DNA of 40,504 bases from positions 858,372-898,875 of the forward strand of contig BFEA01000433.1 of NCBI GenBank assembly GCA_003427395.1, given 5' to 3'. This document shows positions 10,706 to 21,324 of this stretch, piece after piece. The DNA is from Chara braunii. Taxonomy: Eukaryota > Streptophyta > Charophyceae > Charales > Characeae. The stretch's first letter is position 1; the number at the start of each line of letters is the position of its first letter. The translations under genes and the position numbers were made by a program. The notes beneath the pieces were generated by a model. The model worked only from the letters and a program-made list of their open reading frames with translations, searched no databases and had not been told where the DNA came from.

Positions 10706-10759
10706 CTCCAATCTATTCGTGGGGAGCAGCTCGTGTTGGAAACTGGGTCCAACGTCCCT
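10646..10759 (-). mobile_element. Short hairpin retroposon with poly(A) tail (S1)
   Basis: On the minus strand it starts GGGACGTTGGACCCAG, forms the hairpin GTTGGA/TCCAAC, continues GCTGCTCCCCACGAATAG and GATTGGAGTATATT, and ends in a 54-base A tract (T on the plus strand, 10646-10699, with one interruption). The stem differs from the usual GCTGGA/TCCAGC by a compensated C-to-T and G-to-A pair. The second hairpin is absent, so this copy is short or 3'-deleted. Confidence 0.65.
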
Positions 10760-11379
10760 TACGCTGAAAGAGTCAGGATATGCAGGAGAATGTCAGAAAA
10801 ATGATTGAGAATGACGCCCGTCAGCGTTGATTGCTCTGTTTCCAAAGGATTGACTGTGCAGGTTGTTGGGAACAGGAATACACCTCGTTGCCCTGAACCA
10901 GGCGCGTGATGTCTATTGTTGAGAAACTAGTTTTCCCCTCTCCCAACTATCTTTTACCAACTACAGAAAAACAACTTTACCCCCTCATCCCTCATCCCAC
11001 ATAATCACCTTTACTTCCTCTCTTTCCTTCTCCAACTGCACACTGCTAGTCGGACTCTTCCGCACCGTCAGGGTCTCCATTCGCTCACCACCAACCTTAT
11101 TTTGGGGGTCATCAAAGGGTTGGTGGTTGTCTTATTGTCCTAAAAACCTTGCGTCCTCCAGATGTGATCTTCACCCAGAAAAGTCATCCGTCCTAATTAC
11201 CATACCATGCATTATCGACTATTGTCAGGGTATTTGGGGGGAAGGGGTATGGGAAGTCTTGTGGGGAGCTGAAGGGTTCTGTCAAGTCCAAAACTGTCCA
11301 GTTGTTAAAGACTAACTTATAATCTCCGTGTAGTGTCCCTTTATTTCCTTTGTCTGTTTCTAACTCATTTTCTCTGTTC

Positions 11380-13395
11380 TTTCCCTCTCATTTTATCGAT
11401 GTCATCCATCCTCCTTCTTCATTACTCAGCCATTCTCTGTTGTAGGCGTCGATTTTCTTTTGTATTTCTAAGGTATCATTCAGGGTGACCAACTTGCCTT
11501 CTAGCTCCTGCCATCTTGACAGCAGTTTTGTTTGTATTTGTGATTTTATTTGCTCTATTGCTTCCAACCCTTCCACCTTTGATTTGTCTATGGTCAGTGC
11601 ACATCTTTTCCACCACAGTGTCCATAGTATGGTTGGTCTGCCCAGCTGAAACATATTGGATCTGAATTCACTTTACTGGCCTTGGGGCCAATGCCCTGTG
11701 ACTATCGCTTTCCATTCCCGGGGCCAGTCCTCGTCTCGTACTATTTTCTTCCATATTCGGTCCCACCATCGCCATGTGAGGACTGCTCCTGGACATTGCA
11801 TGAATGTGTTCTATGGTTTCTGGTATCTTCCTGTTGGAGAAGTTTTGTAGACAACTAGGACACCAAGGGGATGCCCACCCCTTCTGTTCTAAACTAGTGT
11901 AATCTATCAGTTAGTTTTGGGTGGGAAGACATCTGTGCACGATCTGCCATTGTAGAGATGTGATCTTCGCCGACTTCCTTTTTGTCTCCTGAAACCACTT
12001 GATTGGTTTAAGTAGATCTCTTGATATGTCAAAATGTTTTGCCCATCTATCATTGATGCTGTCTACCAATTTTTTTTTTTGACGAAGCATTCGATAGGCG
12101 GATTTGACCGAGAGTCTGTGCAAGAGCAGGGTTTTCTTAGGCCCCTTAGGAGGGCTTTTCATGGGGTTCATCCCCAGTTTTGTGGGTCGAAGGGTAACCT
12201 GGCAATCGTGGTTTCCATTCGGTATGCTAGTCTCTCTTGTCCATTTTCGAGCACCCTAATTCCGAATATCTTGTTTCTGTCAACCCATTGGAATGGGTCG
12301 TGGTTGCCCTCCAACCGATTTCGTCCCCTCACCACATAAAGTTCGATAAGTGCATCCTCCTGGCGAAGTTCGTGAATCAGACCAACCCAACCGTTTCTTT
12401 CAACCATTGCAACCTAGTCCCCCTCCTGCAGTTTAGGTCCCTTCTTGAGTATACAATACCAGTCCAGCGGAACTGAGAAGATCAGATCCTCCAGACAGTC
12501 CTCCCTCGCACGGACATACTTAAGCTGGTTTTTAAGTTGTTCCACCGTTTTCCAAGTTTGTTCTTGTGTATCCCACAAATCCCCAACTCTGATAATCCCG
12601 TTTCGCACCCAGTTTTTCTAGGGGGCTGTCGTGCTGTGTAGAACCTGGCCCCTCGTGCCAGTGATCCACCTGCTGCCAAATAGGGGTTGTCTGTATACCT
12701 CTTCCCATCTCTCTGGAGGCCGTTTATCTGGCAGGGGCAATCTCCTCCAATTTCTTATGAGGTCTGCCAGAACGAGTCTTGGATTCTAGTTGTTCTACCT
12801 TTAGATTGTGGGAGAGCCCAATATCTATCTTCTAACCACAACAGAGGGTCAATAGACAAGGGTGCTCGTGGAGCTAATCTTGATTTCCTCCAGTGCCAGC
12901 GCACTCCAAGGAGATTGTGGTTCTATTATGAGTTTTTGAATCCAGTTTAGACTTAGTGTTGTTGTTTGTGTGGTTGGGTCAATGATGCCTAACCCTCCTT
13001 GGGACTTGGGCTGAATGACCGAGTCCCAGGCCACTTGACTGATTGCGGCTGTGGATTCGTGATCTCCTCTCCATAGGAAGGTGGCCACCTGTCTTCGCAG
13101 CGTTTTTTGTGCTTCTTTACTCAGCGGCCAAATTAGTGATTTGTACCAAAGAGCAGCTAACACCATATTATCTATTATCAGAGTTCGACTAAACAGTGAT
13201 GTGTGCTTCCCTTTCCATGCCGTCATTTTCTGTATGGTCGGACCTGTGATCCATTTGTCATTTGGGCAGCCTTTTGCTATCATTCGGACCCCTAGGATTC
13301 TGACGGATGCGTTGTCGGGCGCACAATCGGTCCGGCACCGCACGGGGGCAGCGCGGGACCCTCCCGGCCGCGTCACGCAGGAGTTGGTTTTTACA
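11380..13395 (-). pseudogene. 3' half of a LINE (RT thumb, linker, zinc knuckle), broken
   Basis: Minus-strand order from 13330 downwards: RILGVRMIAKG, then WKGKHTSLFSRTLIIDNMVL-ALWYKSLIW, FLWRGDH and QPKSQGGLGIIDP (RT thumb and connection, 13320-12950). Next come the linker segments RNGIIRVGDLWD (12608) and TTIARLPFDP (about 12190), then QWQIVHRCLPTQN (about 11920) and CPSC-ETIEHIHAM (11870-11800), which fits the C-terminal zinc knuckle (zf-RVT) of L1-like LINEs. The last protein-like segment is 11654-11388. The same order is seen on the plus strand at 33560-35140, so both belong to one family. Several frameshifts and stops make it non-functional. The 5' half is missing or lies in the gap. 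Confidence 0.75.
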
Positions 13396-13740
13396 NNNNN
13401 NNNNNNNNNNNNNNNNNNNNNNNNNNNNNNNNNNNNNNNNNNNNNNNNNNNNNNNNNNNNNNNNNNNNNNNNNNNNNNNNNNNNNNNNNNNNNNNNNNNN
13501 NNNNNNNNNNNNNNNNNNNNNNNNNNNNNNNNNNNNNNNNNNNNNNNNNNNNNNNNNNNNNNNNNNNNNNNNNNNNNNNNNNNNNNNNNNNNNNNNNNNN
13601 NNNNNNNNNNNNNNNNNNNNNNNNNNNNNNNNNNNNNNNNNNNNNNNNNNNNNNNNNNNNNNNNNNNNNNNNNNNNNNNNNNNNNNNNNNNNNNNNNNNN
13701 NNNNNNNNNNNNNNNNNNNNNNNNNNNNNNNNNNNNNNNN
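13396..13740. other. Assembly gap (345 N)
   Basis: A run of undetermined bases. It separates the LINE 3' half from copy 2 of the long non-coding element, so the true junction is unknown. Confidence 1.
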
Positions 13741-15290
13741 CTAATCAGCTGCAATCGCAGAGGTGGACCAGCCGAGGGCGTTTCTCGTTCGCTGTAGCAT
13801 AGGGGGTACGCGCGGTAATACGCCTCTATCGGACCTGCACGCGAACCGACATCTTGGGGGGGCTGAGGTCCCAAGCGCGACTCATCGTCGGTCGACTAGG
13901 ACGCTTCCCACACACCACACGCACTCCACGTTACGAACACANGAACATAAAAACATGTACACACACACGTACGAAACGACACGACACAAACAACGCGACA
14001 ACGCTCCTAGCCCCTCGGTAGCCGTCCCATAACTTACCGACGCAAAATCGAATAGCCGTGGCGCGCGGAAGTTAGGATAAAAGCGCGCGGACGCAGGCCC
14101 TACTCATATCGACTCGCAATGCAAACGTACCCAAGCAGTCGCAATGATGGCGTACTATGTAGTGCCCATAATCAAGCGGTCCCTCGTGGATCCGAGTACC
14201 GCTTATGACACTCAAGTGTCAGACTTGAAGTGTCGTGAGGGCCTAACCCTTCACGACATTGCACGGCTGAAGGAAATAGTCGTGCAGCCGCCGCTACGCC
14301 TTAGGCTCTTGCCCTGAGCATCTCGGTAGGCAAGTCAAATAGGCTCTGCGCGAGGGAAAGCCCCTCCCCTGCAGAGTCTAGGGTTTGGGATGTCCTGGAC
14401 AAGGACCTCGAATCCCAGCCCAGGACCAACGTCCGACTAAGAAAATCAACAAAGCAGGAATAAAAATAGGAGTAGGGGTCTCCCCTAAGTTCTTCAGTCC
14501 CAGCTTCTGGACGGGCTTTAATATGGGGGTTATTCAACCTATGCAAACATTCATCCCAAGCATGCCCATGTATACATATATAAGGGTTAAGTATGTGACG
14601 ATCACTTCTCAGAGTTTCGCTGGGGTCTCTCACAATAATACGTGCACGTGTGATAGTAGGCAACCAAATCCAGAATCTGATTCACAGCACATACCTGTCA
14701 TCACATCAACGAACCAAATCAACAGTCCACACACTACACGGAGTCAACCCCAACCACCTTCGACACTCATACCCCTCGCTTTAGCCATGCAAGCCTTAAA
14801 ACCCCCTGTCCAACCAACCTTAATTAAATACTCAGTACCTTTGTTAAATGGCTATTCAATAAAAGTCCGGGTGAAACCTTAATAAAACAACGAAAATCAC
14901 TTGGGCTAAAGCCTTTTAGGTTGAGTGTAGAGGGAGAGTTGAAATTGAGTCGTAGACCGACGAATCGACAACCGACCTGTTATCAGTGGTAACAGATGAT
15001 GATCCTCAAGGGATCAAGCTGGATCTAATCCTGATCTTGAATCAAAAGATCAAAAGAACCTGTAACACACGACAGACCAATTCCCAAGCTAAGATCATAA
15101 GTGTATGGAGAATACAACTCCATAATACATCCTTCCTCAAAATCTCCTTATAAGCTAAACCTAAGTCTACTTTTAAACCAAATGCTTAAGCTAAAGGTAA
15201 ATCAACTACAGACTCTCACCTATTCTGGGTGGATCGCCTAAATCACCACCTGTCAAAATATAATATATCTCCTCTAAACCAAGGAAATTT

Positions 15291-16090
15291 GCCAGCGCTT
15301 CCCGTAGGAAAATTGTCTTTCCAGAATTTATATAAGTCTAAATATGAAAAATATAAATAAATTCTAACTCTGGAAAGTCAAATCTTGTCTAACCCCCTGA
15401 GTTAGTAGAAATTTGGGCAGCACTCCTTTTAGAAAAGGAGACTTTCCAGATTTATACTAAGTCAGATATAAAGCAGGAAACAATCTCTAACTCATGAAAA
15501 ATCAAATTATGTCTAACTCTCTGAATTAGTAGAAATTTGGGCAGTACTCCCTTTAGAAAAGGAGACTTCTCATATTTATACTAAGTCAGATACAAAAACA
15601 GAAATGATCTGTAACTCTGGATAATTAAATTCTGTCTAACTCTCTGAATTAGTAGAAATTTGGGCAGCACTCCCTTTAGAAAAGGAGACTTTCCAGATTT
15701 ATACTAAGTCATATATGAACTCGAACAAAGCTCGAGTTCAACTTTTTAGACTGAATTTAACTAACTCCTTAATTTTGTAGAAATTTCGGCAGCACTCCCT
15801 CTAGAAAANTGTTATTCCATAATTTATACAAGGCTAAGTTCAGATTTTGAAAGTAACTTTGGCTTCCCTCAGTTCAATTTTTGTCTAACTCCCCGAATTA
15901 GCAAAAATTTGGGCAGCACTCCCTTTAGAAAAGGAGACTTCCCAGATTTATACTAATCCATATATGGAAAAGACAAGTTGAACTCTGATAAGTCAAAAAG
16001 TTGGCTAACTTCTTGGATTTGTAAAAATTTCGGCAGCGCTTCCCGTATAAAAAGTAGCTTGCCAAGATTTATACAAAGCCAAGTATAAGA
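15291..16090. repeat. Tandem array, seven units of about 124 bp
   Basis: The anchor GGCAGCACTCCC (or a variant) recurs at 15291, 15415, 15539, 15662, 15787, 15911 and 16031, spaced 124, 124, 123, 125, 124 and 120. Each unit has GAATTAGTAGAAATTTGG before the anchor, a short hairpin CTCCCTTT-AGA-AAAGGAG after it, then CCAGATTTATACTAAGTCA. The outer units (first, fifth and seventh) are the most diverged, typical of an array homogenised from within. Confidence 0.9.
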
Positions 16091-16370
16091 AAAGATCTCA
16101 GAAAATGCAAGAATTAACCTAAGTAAAGAAAAAAAAAAGTTATTACAGAAAATGCAGGAATTGGCACTAACTCCTATGGCTCTAGCACGTGGCGAGCAAC
16201 TACAGCAACTACCTATAGTAATGAAACTTAAACAAACTAGCCATTCCATCCAGTCACATGCAAACCAACCCACCAATGTAAGTACTCTCACCACCCCAAG
16301 TTTATTACATATAGATAGTTCATGGATCTTCAAGTTCTTGAACCCTTATACCCATCTTACATAAGACATA

Positions 16371-17058
16371 AAGCTGGACCATTCGCCATGGAAACAATGC
16401 CCAACTTGCCTCTAAGATATACACGAACAGGTTGCACAACTACTTCTCTCTTCTTTTGGACAGATGACTAGGCCATTCGCCATGGAAACAATGCCTAGCC
16501 GCCCTGAGTTGTTTAATATCCAAAATTTAGTATTTTTCTGACTTTGTTTTCAAAAGAAAAAGCAAATATGGGCAGGGGACTGAACCATTCACAGTAGAAA
16601 CAATGTTCAGCTTGCCCAAAGTATTTCCAATTATACTTTGTATTTTCCCTTTTTCTCTTCTTAATGATATGGCTTAACGCTGGACCATTCACAGTAGAAA
16701 CAATGCCCAGCTGCCAGTTCACATGCAAGTATACATAAAATACTTTCCTTTATACTTAGTTTAAATTATGTGCGTGGTTTTCAGGCTAAACCATTCACCA
16801 TGGAAACAATGCTTAGCCTTAGACCAAAAATCCTCCCTCAAAATAAACAAGAATTTAAACCCCTTCAATCAGACAAACCCTCAGAGTTAACTAAGGTAGC
16901 CAGGCCATTCACAGTAGAAACAATGCCTGGCTCCCCAGAAAACGATCAAATAAACATAGCGACCAGGCCATTCACAATAGAAACAATGTCTGGTCCTTCA
17001 GAAAACAGCCAAATAAACATAGCCTTGAGCCATTCACAGTAGAAACAATGCTTAGGCT
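16371..17058. repeat. Array of eight hairpins with conserved loop and varying stems
   Basis: Each unit has a 5-7 bp outer stem, an unpaired C in most units, an inner CATT/AATG stem and a loop CACAGTAGAAAC or CGCCATGGAAAC. Units and outer stems: 16371-16407 (AAGCTGG/CCAACTT, one mismatch), 16468-16498 (CTAGG/CCTAG), 16580-16610 (CTGAA/TTCAG), 16679-16711 (GCTGG/CCAGC), 16783-16819 (AGGCTAA/TTAGCCT), 16898-16932 (AGCCAGG/CCTGGCT), 16961-16995 (GACCAG/CTGGTC), 17021-17058 (AGCCT/AGGCT with a bulge). Start-to-start spacing runs from 60 to 115 bp and the spacers are unrelated in sequence, so this is not a simple tandem repeat. Stem sequence changes between units while pairing is kept. Confidence 0.85.
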
Positions 17059-18410
17059 TTGGTCGACCCGGCCAAACGCATACAGTCTACCTTCCTCCCA
17101 CCTTCCCCCATTTCATACCTTAGTCTGCTTTCAGTCACAAATAAACTGAAACTTATGCTTCACTCTCACACATTCTTTCCATTCAGTCTGATTAGGTCCT
17201 GAAGAGAAAGCAAAAACCATAGGGACAATCGCGTGCATACAATAATCATACTACAGGGGGACAGGCAAACATGGGTAGTAGTGGGGTTTATACAGATAAA
17301 GATGATTTACCTGAAGGTTCCCTGCCTCCAGAACTCCTCCTGAGTTCCGGCAGAGCTCCCGCAATCGGTGGGTNGACTCCCCACAGAGTCTNGACGCGGA
17401 CTTACGGGTTGCAATCCCGCCTGCCGCCTTCCTCTCGTAACCAAGGACTTAGACTGAGAGTAAGAAGGGTAGAAAAAGATAGATTTGAGACTCTCAGATG
17501 CAAGAGGGGTGCTCTCAGCTCACTGGAGACGGCCTCGTTATCTGGATGCGCCTGAGGGCCCCGCAATGGTGGCCAAAGTCACGTGATTGCTAGCTTAACT
17601 CGAAGTCGGACTGCCGCAGTCAAAACTTCTGACGTCCTTTCAGATTGCAGCACTAGCAGCCCGGCTACTCCTCTAAGTCCCGGTACCCCTCCTTAGACCT
17701 ATCGGCGCTACCGAACAATCTAAAATGCAGGTAGTTTCATGGATCTCAGCAAGATATTACACATGTGGCACTTCGTGCGCACCGCAAGGTGTTGCAACAG
17801 TCTACGGTAATAACCCTCACATGCCGCCAAACTGTGTACGACAACGCGCAGCAACCGGTCACAGCTACAATCTGTTGCTGCGGCTGGTTCGAGCGGCCGT
17901 AATATTCATGGCGCTGCCGCAGGCTTGCTTCACTGGCAGCCCTTCTCTCATACAGCAGTAAAGCGGAGGGTCAGGCCCCAACTGTTCTCCTTTACCCCTC
18001 GTGCAATTGCTGCAATAGCAACATATTGACCATCATATTAAACATACACCTTTGTAGTTAGTCCGCTGCTGCACGNGCTGGCNGTATAAGGCACGCTGGC
18101 CAGCAACCAGGTTCNCGACTCGCTCGTTTGCTNCTCCGTCCACGGTACGGGATAACACGTAGATCAGCGGACAGACTTCACCGCTCGACTCAAAGTTGCC
18201 TCCTCTGTATCAGCAATGAACCCTCGACCTTGAGGCAACCTTCACTCCTGCTCCAGTGGTGAAGCACACACGCAGCGACCGACAGCCACTGAACTACTAC
18301 GTTCTGATCAGCCGCGCCACCACCCTCATGCTCACGCTCAACGCTGGATGGGCAAGGTTTGCCAAAGCTCCCACTCGCTACCCTCTTGTGTTCGACAACC
18401 AAGTCCGTAA

Positions 18411-18416
18411 GCTCTC

Positions 18417-18505
<89 letters not shown>
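18411..18505 (+). repeat. (CT)n(CA)n compound microsatellite
   Basis: A CT run from 18411 passes directly into a CA run ending at 18505. Encoded SLSLSL and HTHTHT strings are artefacts. Confidence 0.95.
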
Positions 18506-18507
<2 letters not shown>

Positions 18508-19083
18508 CGTTCTTTTTCCAGGGGACCCCCGCATTGGCGCTGTCAACCTCTTCGGCGTCGCGACCCCCCTTCACACGACTTCCATTGATCGGAGGAGCAG
18601 CGNGTGGGCCGACAGGTAANTCTTCTTCTCGGCGGTTATCCCCCTCGTTACCNCACCCTATAGGACGAGCAAAATCGATTGAATCTACCACCAGAACGCA
18701 GCAACATGCACCGCTATCTCACCGCCTCCCGCAATCAACCCGCTGACCGACAGGTAGGATCTCCATCGGCGGGGTGAGCANCACACNAAGCATCAGGTAA
18801 GTCTCAGGTGGCTGACCTCATCCCACCGNTCATCTATGTGCAAAGTAACAATGAATCTATAGCTAAAACCCANGTNAATACATTCGCTATCCGCTCATCT
18901 ATCCAAGTACGCAGCCCATGCATGCCATATNNGCTGAACCGCTCGATGGATCAAGAATCTGACTGCGCCATCTGATTCGCGAGGTGCCAAAACCGCGCTG
19001 CTTACAGTGCCTGCATTCGTAAAGCCGAGTGCACCTAACACCGGAACGAAACCAGGTGCATCCGCAGTTCGAAATCGCGTTCC

Positions 19084-19500
19084 CCATCACCTCCGCGCAG
19101 TTCTTCACGCGCGACTTNTTCCCAATAACTCTTCCTACTCTAACTCTTTCACTAACCTACCACTTCCTATGAAATCGCCCCACCCCAAAACCTTCGTTTG
19201 AGCCTCTGCTCCACTCGATCCTATCGAGATTCGAGTGGCATCTCCTCTCTTCACTCCTCACCTTCCCTTCGNCCGCCATAGCCTCCGCGCACAACTTTTT
19301 CAATCTAACACTTTCTCTACTCGATTAGCGCCAAAGCTAACAGCACCAACAGATTCGCCTACCCCATAAACCCCTATCTCCGTCCTAATCCCACTCGTTT
19401 AAGATTCGAGTGATAACTCGATTTTTTTTTTTTTTTTCTTCTCACCTCATTCCCCCTCCCGCCATATCTCCGCGCATGTCATTTTCTTACTAACTTCGCA
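19084..19500 (+). repeat. Three diverged units of about 190 bp
   Basis: CCTCCGCGCA followed by a T-rich stretch and CTAAC-CTTTC occurs at about 19089, 19279 and 19469 (the last begins ATCTCCGCGCA). GATTCGAGTG occurs between units at about 19229 and 19402. There is no gene; the plus strand is strongly pyrimidine-rich. Confidence 0.6.
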
Positions 19501-19630
19501 ACTTACTCCCTATCTTCCTAATTTGACTGCATATTCGGGGCCGCCCACCCCTACCGAGCACCTTTCCCCGCCTAAAACGAATGCGGAATGGGTGAGTTAG
19601 GAACTCAGGCCTCCGCCATGGTCACTCCTT

Positions 19631-19950
19631 CCTTACCCCGAATGGACCTGGCGCGAAATGCGTCCAGGTTCTCTCCCTTATTTCCCGCTGTGCCTCGTTC
19701 TTCCGCTCGCTACTANGCAGCGCCGCCCGCTGCCCGTCACTCCTCCTACTTAGCGCTTNCGCCTGTCTCAGCCGTCCCCGCTACNTGCTGCAATGCTTTC
19801 CCCGGATGGATCTGGCCCGGGAACACCCCCGGATCCCTTTTTTCTGCCTCCTGCACCGCGTTCCTGCCGCTGCGCCCTGCTTCCTCGGTCTCCCGGCTCG
19901 TCTCCNCTGGCCAGCGCGTCTCTCCCTCTCGCAGTCACNGCCCCGGCCCC
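19631..19950 (+). repeat. Two tandem GC-rich units of about 165 bp
   Basis: CCCCGAATGGACCTGG (19637) and CCCCGGATGGATCTGG (19800) start two similar blocks, each followed by a Y-rich stretch and the words GTTC-TGCCGCT or GTTCTTCCGCT. Frames through this region are open because of GC-rich composition and contain several Ns, so I do not call a gene. Confidence 0.5.
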
Positions 19951-20150
19951 TCACACCACGCAGTCCGACGACACCCAACGTTCCGAAACCACTCAGCTGC
20001 GGCCCCGTCCCTCGATCTTGTATTTATTCCCTGTTTACATGGGCCGCGCTAATCTCCTGTGTATCATTCTAATTTTAACGGATGTCCCGAAGGACCCGAC
20101 CGCGGTAGCACCCCACCGTAGAGCGTTGCCCCTCCGCGCTTGCCGGCCTA

Positions 20151-20208
20151 AGGGAAACTTCGGAATGAGCCAGCTACTAGATGGTTCGTTTAGTCTTTCG
20201 CCCCTATG
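20151..20208 (-). rRNA. Fragment resembling large-subunit (25S/28S) rRNA, antisense to the plus strand
   Basis: The minus strand reads ATAGGGGCGAAAGACTAA, CGAACCATCTAGTAGCTGG and CCGAAGTTTCCCT in order. This is the highly conserved eukaryotic LSU rRNA stretch GGGGCGAAAGACTAATCGAAC...TAGTAGCTGGTT...CCGAAGTTTCCCT, with a few substitutions. Flanking sequence on either side does not continue the rRNA as I know it. It is therefore a short pseudogene fragment, or an rRNA-derived piece carried by a retroposon, not a functional rRNA gene. Confidence 0.7.
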
Positions 20209-20336
20209 CGTAGGCCCCTACGGGTGGACTGCATGGTAGTACTACAGCCACCCCTGCCGTAAATGCCCCCGGCTTACCGCGCGTACTCGGGCCGCTGCGC
20301 CCATCGCGCCCACAGCCAAGCTCCTGGTCATCCAAG

Positions 20337-20392
20337 TTTGAACTCGGTCTGTATTTCAACAGTTCGTGGGTGTACCCACTGAGCTAAAGACT
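20337..20392 (-). mobile_element. tRNA-like SINE head, copy c
   Basis: Minus strand: TTTAGCTCAGTGGGTACACC (box A like), then GAACTGTTGAAATACAG, then CGAGTTCAAAC (box B like). It has the same plan as the copies at 9325 and 9657. No acceptor stem pairing is obvious. Confidence 0.5.
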
Positions 20393-20399
20393 CTTGGGT

Positions 20400-21315
20400 G
20401 CCTGCTACGACCACGGTACCGCGCTCCGGGCCAAAACGGGGCCGCGCATAACAATAAGGGAAAAACAAATAGATAAATACATAAAACCCAAAAATAAAAG
20501 ACATAAAATATCATAAATAAGGGCCCCTATGCACGGTGCGGGGACTGCTAAAGCCCCACCGGTCCCGTGGATCGGCCCCGCCGCTACGTCTATCAACAAA
20601 AACCAGAGGGGGATAGCCCGTCGTCCCTCAACCCCTCGGTTTTCTCCGTACGCTCCGCTGCAGTTGTTGCGCCGGCGCCNGCCGACCTCGANCCCCGAGC
20701 CTNCGTAGCGTCAGTCCAGTCTCGTAACCTATAGGGCTGAGCCCAAGTCTGAGACCCACGTCCGCAAANTACCATACAAGACNGTGCGGCGCGACGCTNT
20801 TTGGNCCAACAAAACGGTTGCNCGGCTCCCAGTGCCCGCGCCGGCTAGNTTATATTATGCCATAATTACCCCGCGCGCCATCCTACGACATCCGGCTCAC
20901 CGTACGAAATCNCGGCGTTATTTCCGATGCCGATGTCGGGGTTGACTTGGTCAACTGTACCAAAAGAAAATATCCTTATTCCAACTTTATAAATAATAAA
21001 TAATATCACCAAGCTAAACGACCAAGGTCCGGGCCGGCTTTACGATCAACAACAGAAAAGAATCACGCGCGCCTTAAACCTGCGCGCCCACGCACTCGCT
21101 ATTGTGGTCAACCACCNAGTCAACGCAATTACAGANNCAACCGCGCTTAGCGCGGTATACTTAAACTCTAGATTAAAACTATTTTNTGTCACTTGCAAAA
21201 TCCACAGCGGATACCCTTGTAAGGGTATTCGCACCGACAGCGTCCTTGTCCAGCCAACTGATTTTGGGCTCCTCCGACGGCCTCCCTCCTGCGAGTGAAT
21301 CCACCATCCTTGGGT
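20400..21315. other. Unassigned, N-sprinkled stretch
   Basis: Mixed GC-rich and AT-rich sequence with more than ten single Ns. Nothing coding is recognised. Confidence 0.4.
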
Positions 21316-21324
21316 TTTGCTTCC

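Larger units (their letters stand above)
13741..18250 (-). mobile_element. Long non-coding retroelement segment, copy 2
   Basis: Collinear with 4555-8500 (matching blocks are listed under copy 1). It is more GC-rich, with better preserved arrays: a 124-bp tandem array at 15291-16090 and eight clean hairpins at 16371-17058. The left end reads CGCAGAGGTGGACCAGCC next to the gap. On the minus strand a peptide CYSERETPSAGPPLRLQL parallels CYNVRETRSIGPPLRLQL of copy 1, a hint of a coding edge. Single Ns are scattered from here to about 21190, as expected if reads from several similar copies were merged. The right limit is uncertain because similarity fades after about 17900. Confidence 0.6.

Noticed and set aside
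13081-13797. Plus-strand frame across the gap
   Set aside because: Antisense shadow of the LINE plus Ns.
12849-13874. 341-codon frame across the gap
   Set aside because: Its middle is unknown bases. Only the part below about 13330 is LINE-derived, and the N-terminal part belongs to a different element.
16371-17058. CRISPR-like array
   Set aside because: Units vary in stem sequence, spacers are irregular, and the surroundings are eukaryotic TE sequence with no cas genes.
16371-17058. Hammerhead ribozymes (GAAAC in the loop)
   Set aside because: The CUGAUGA core half is absent and the loop does not fit the three-helix junction.
18338-18691. Frames through the CT/CA microsatellite
   Set aside because: Repeat-driven and containing ambiguous bases.
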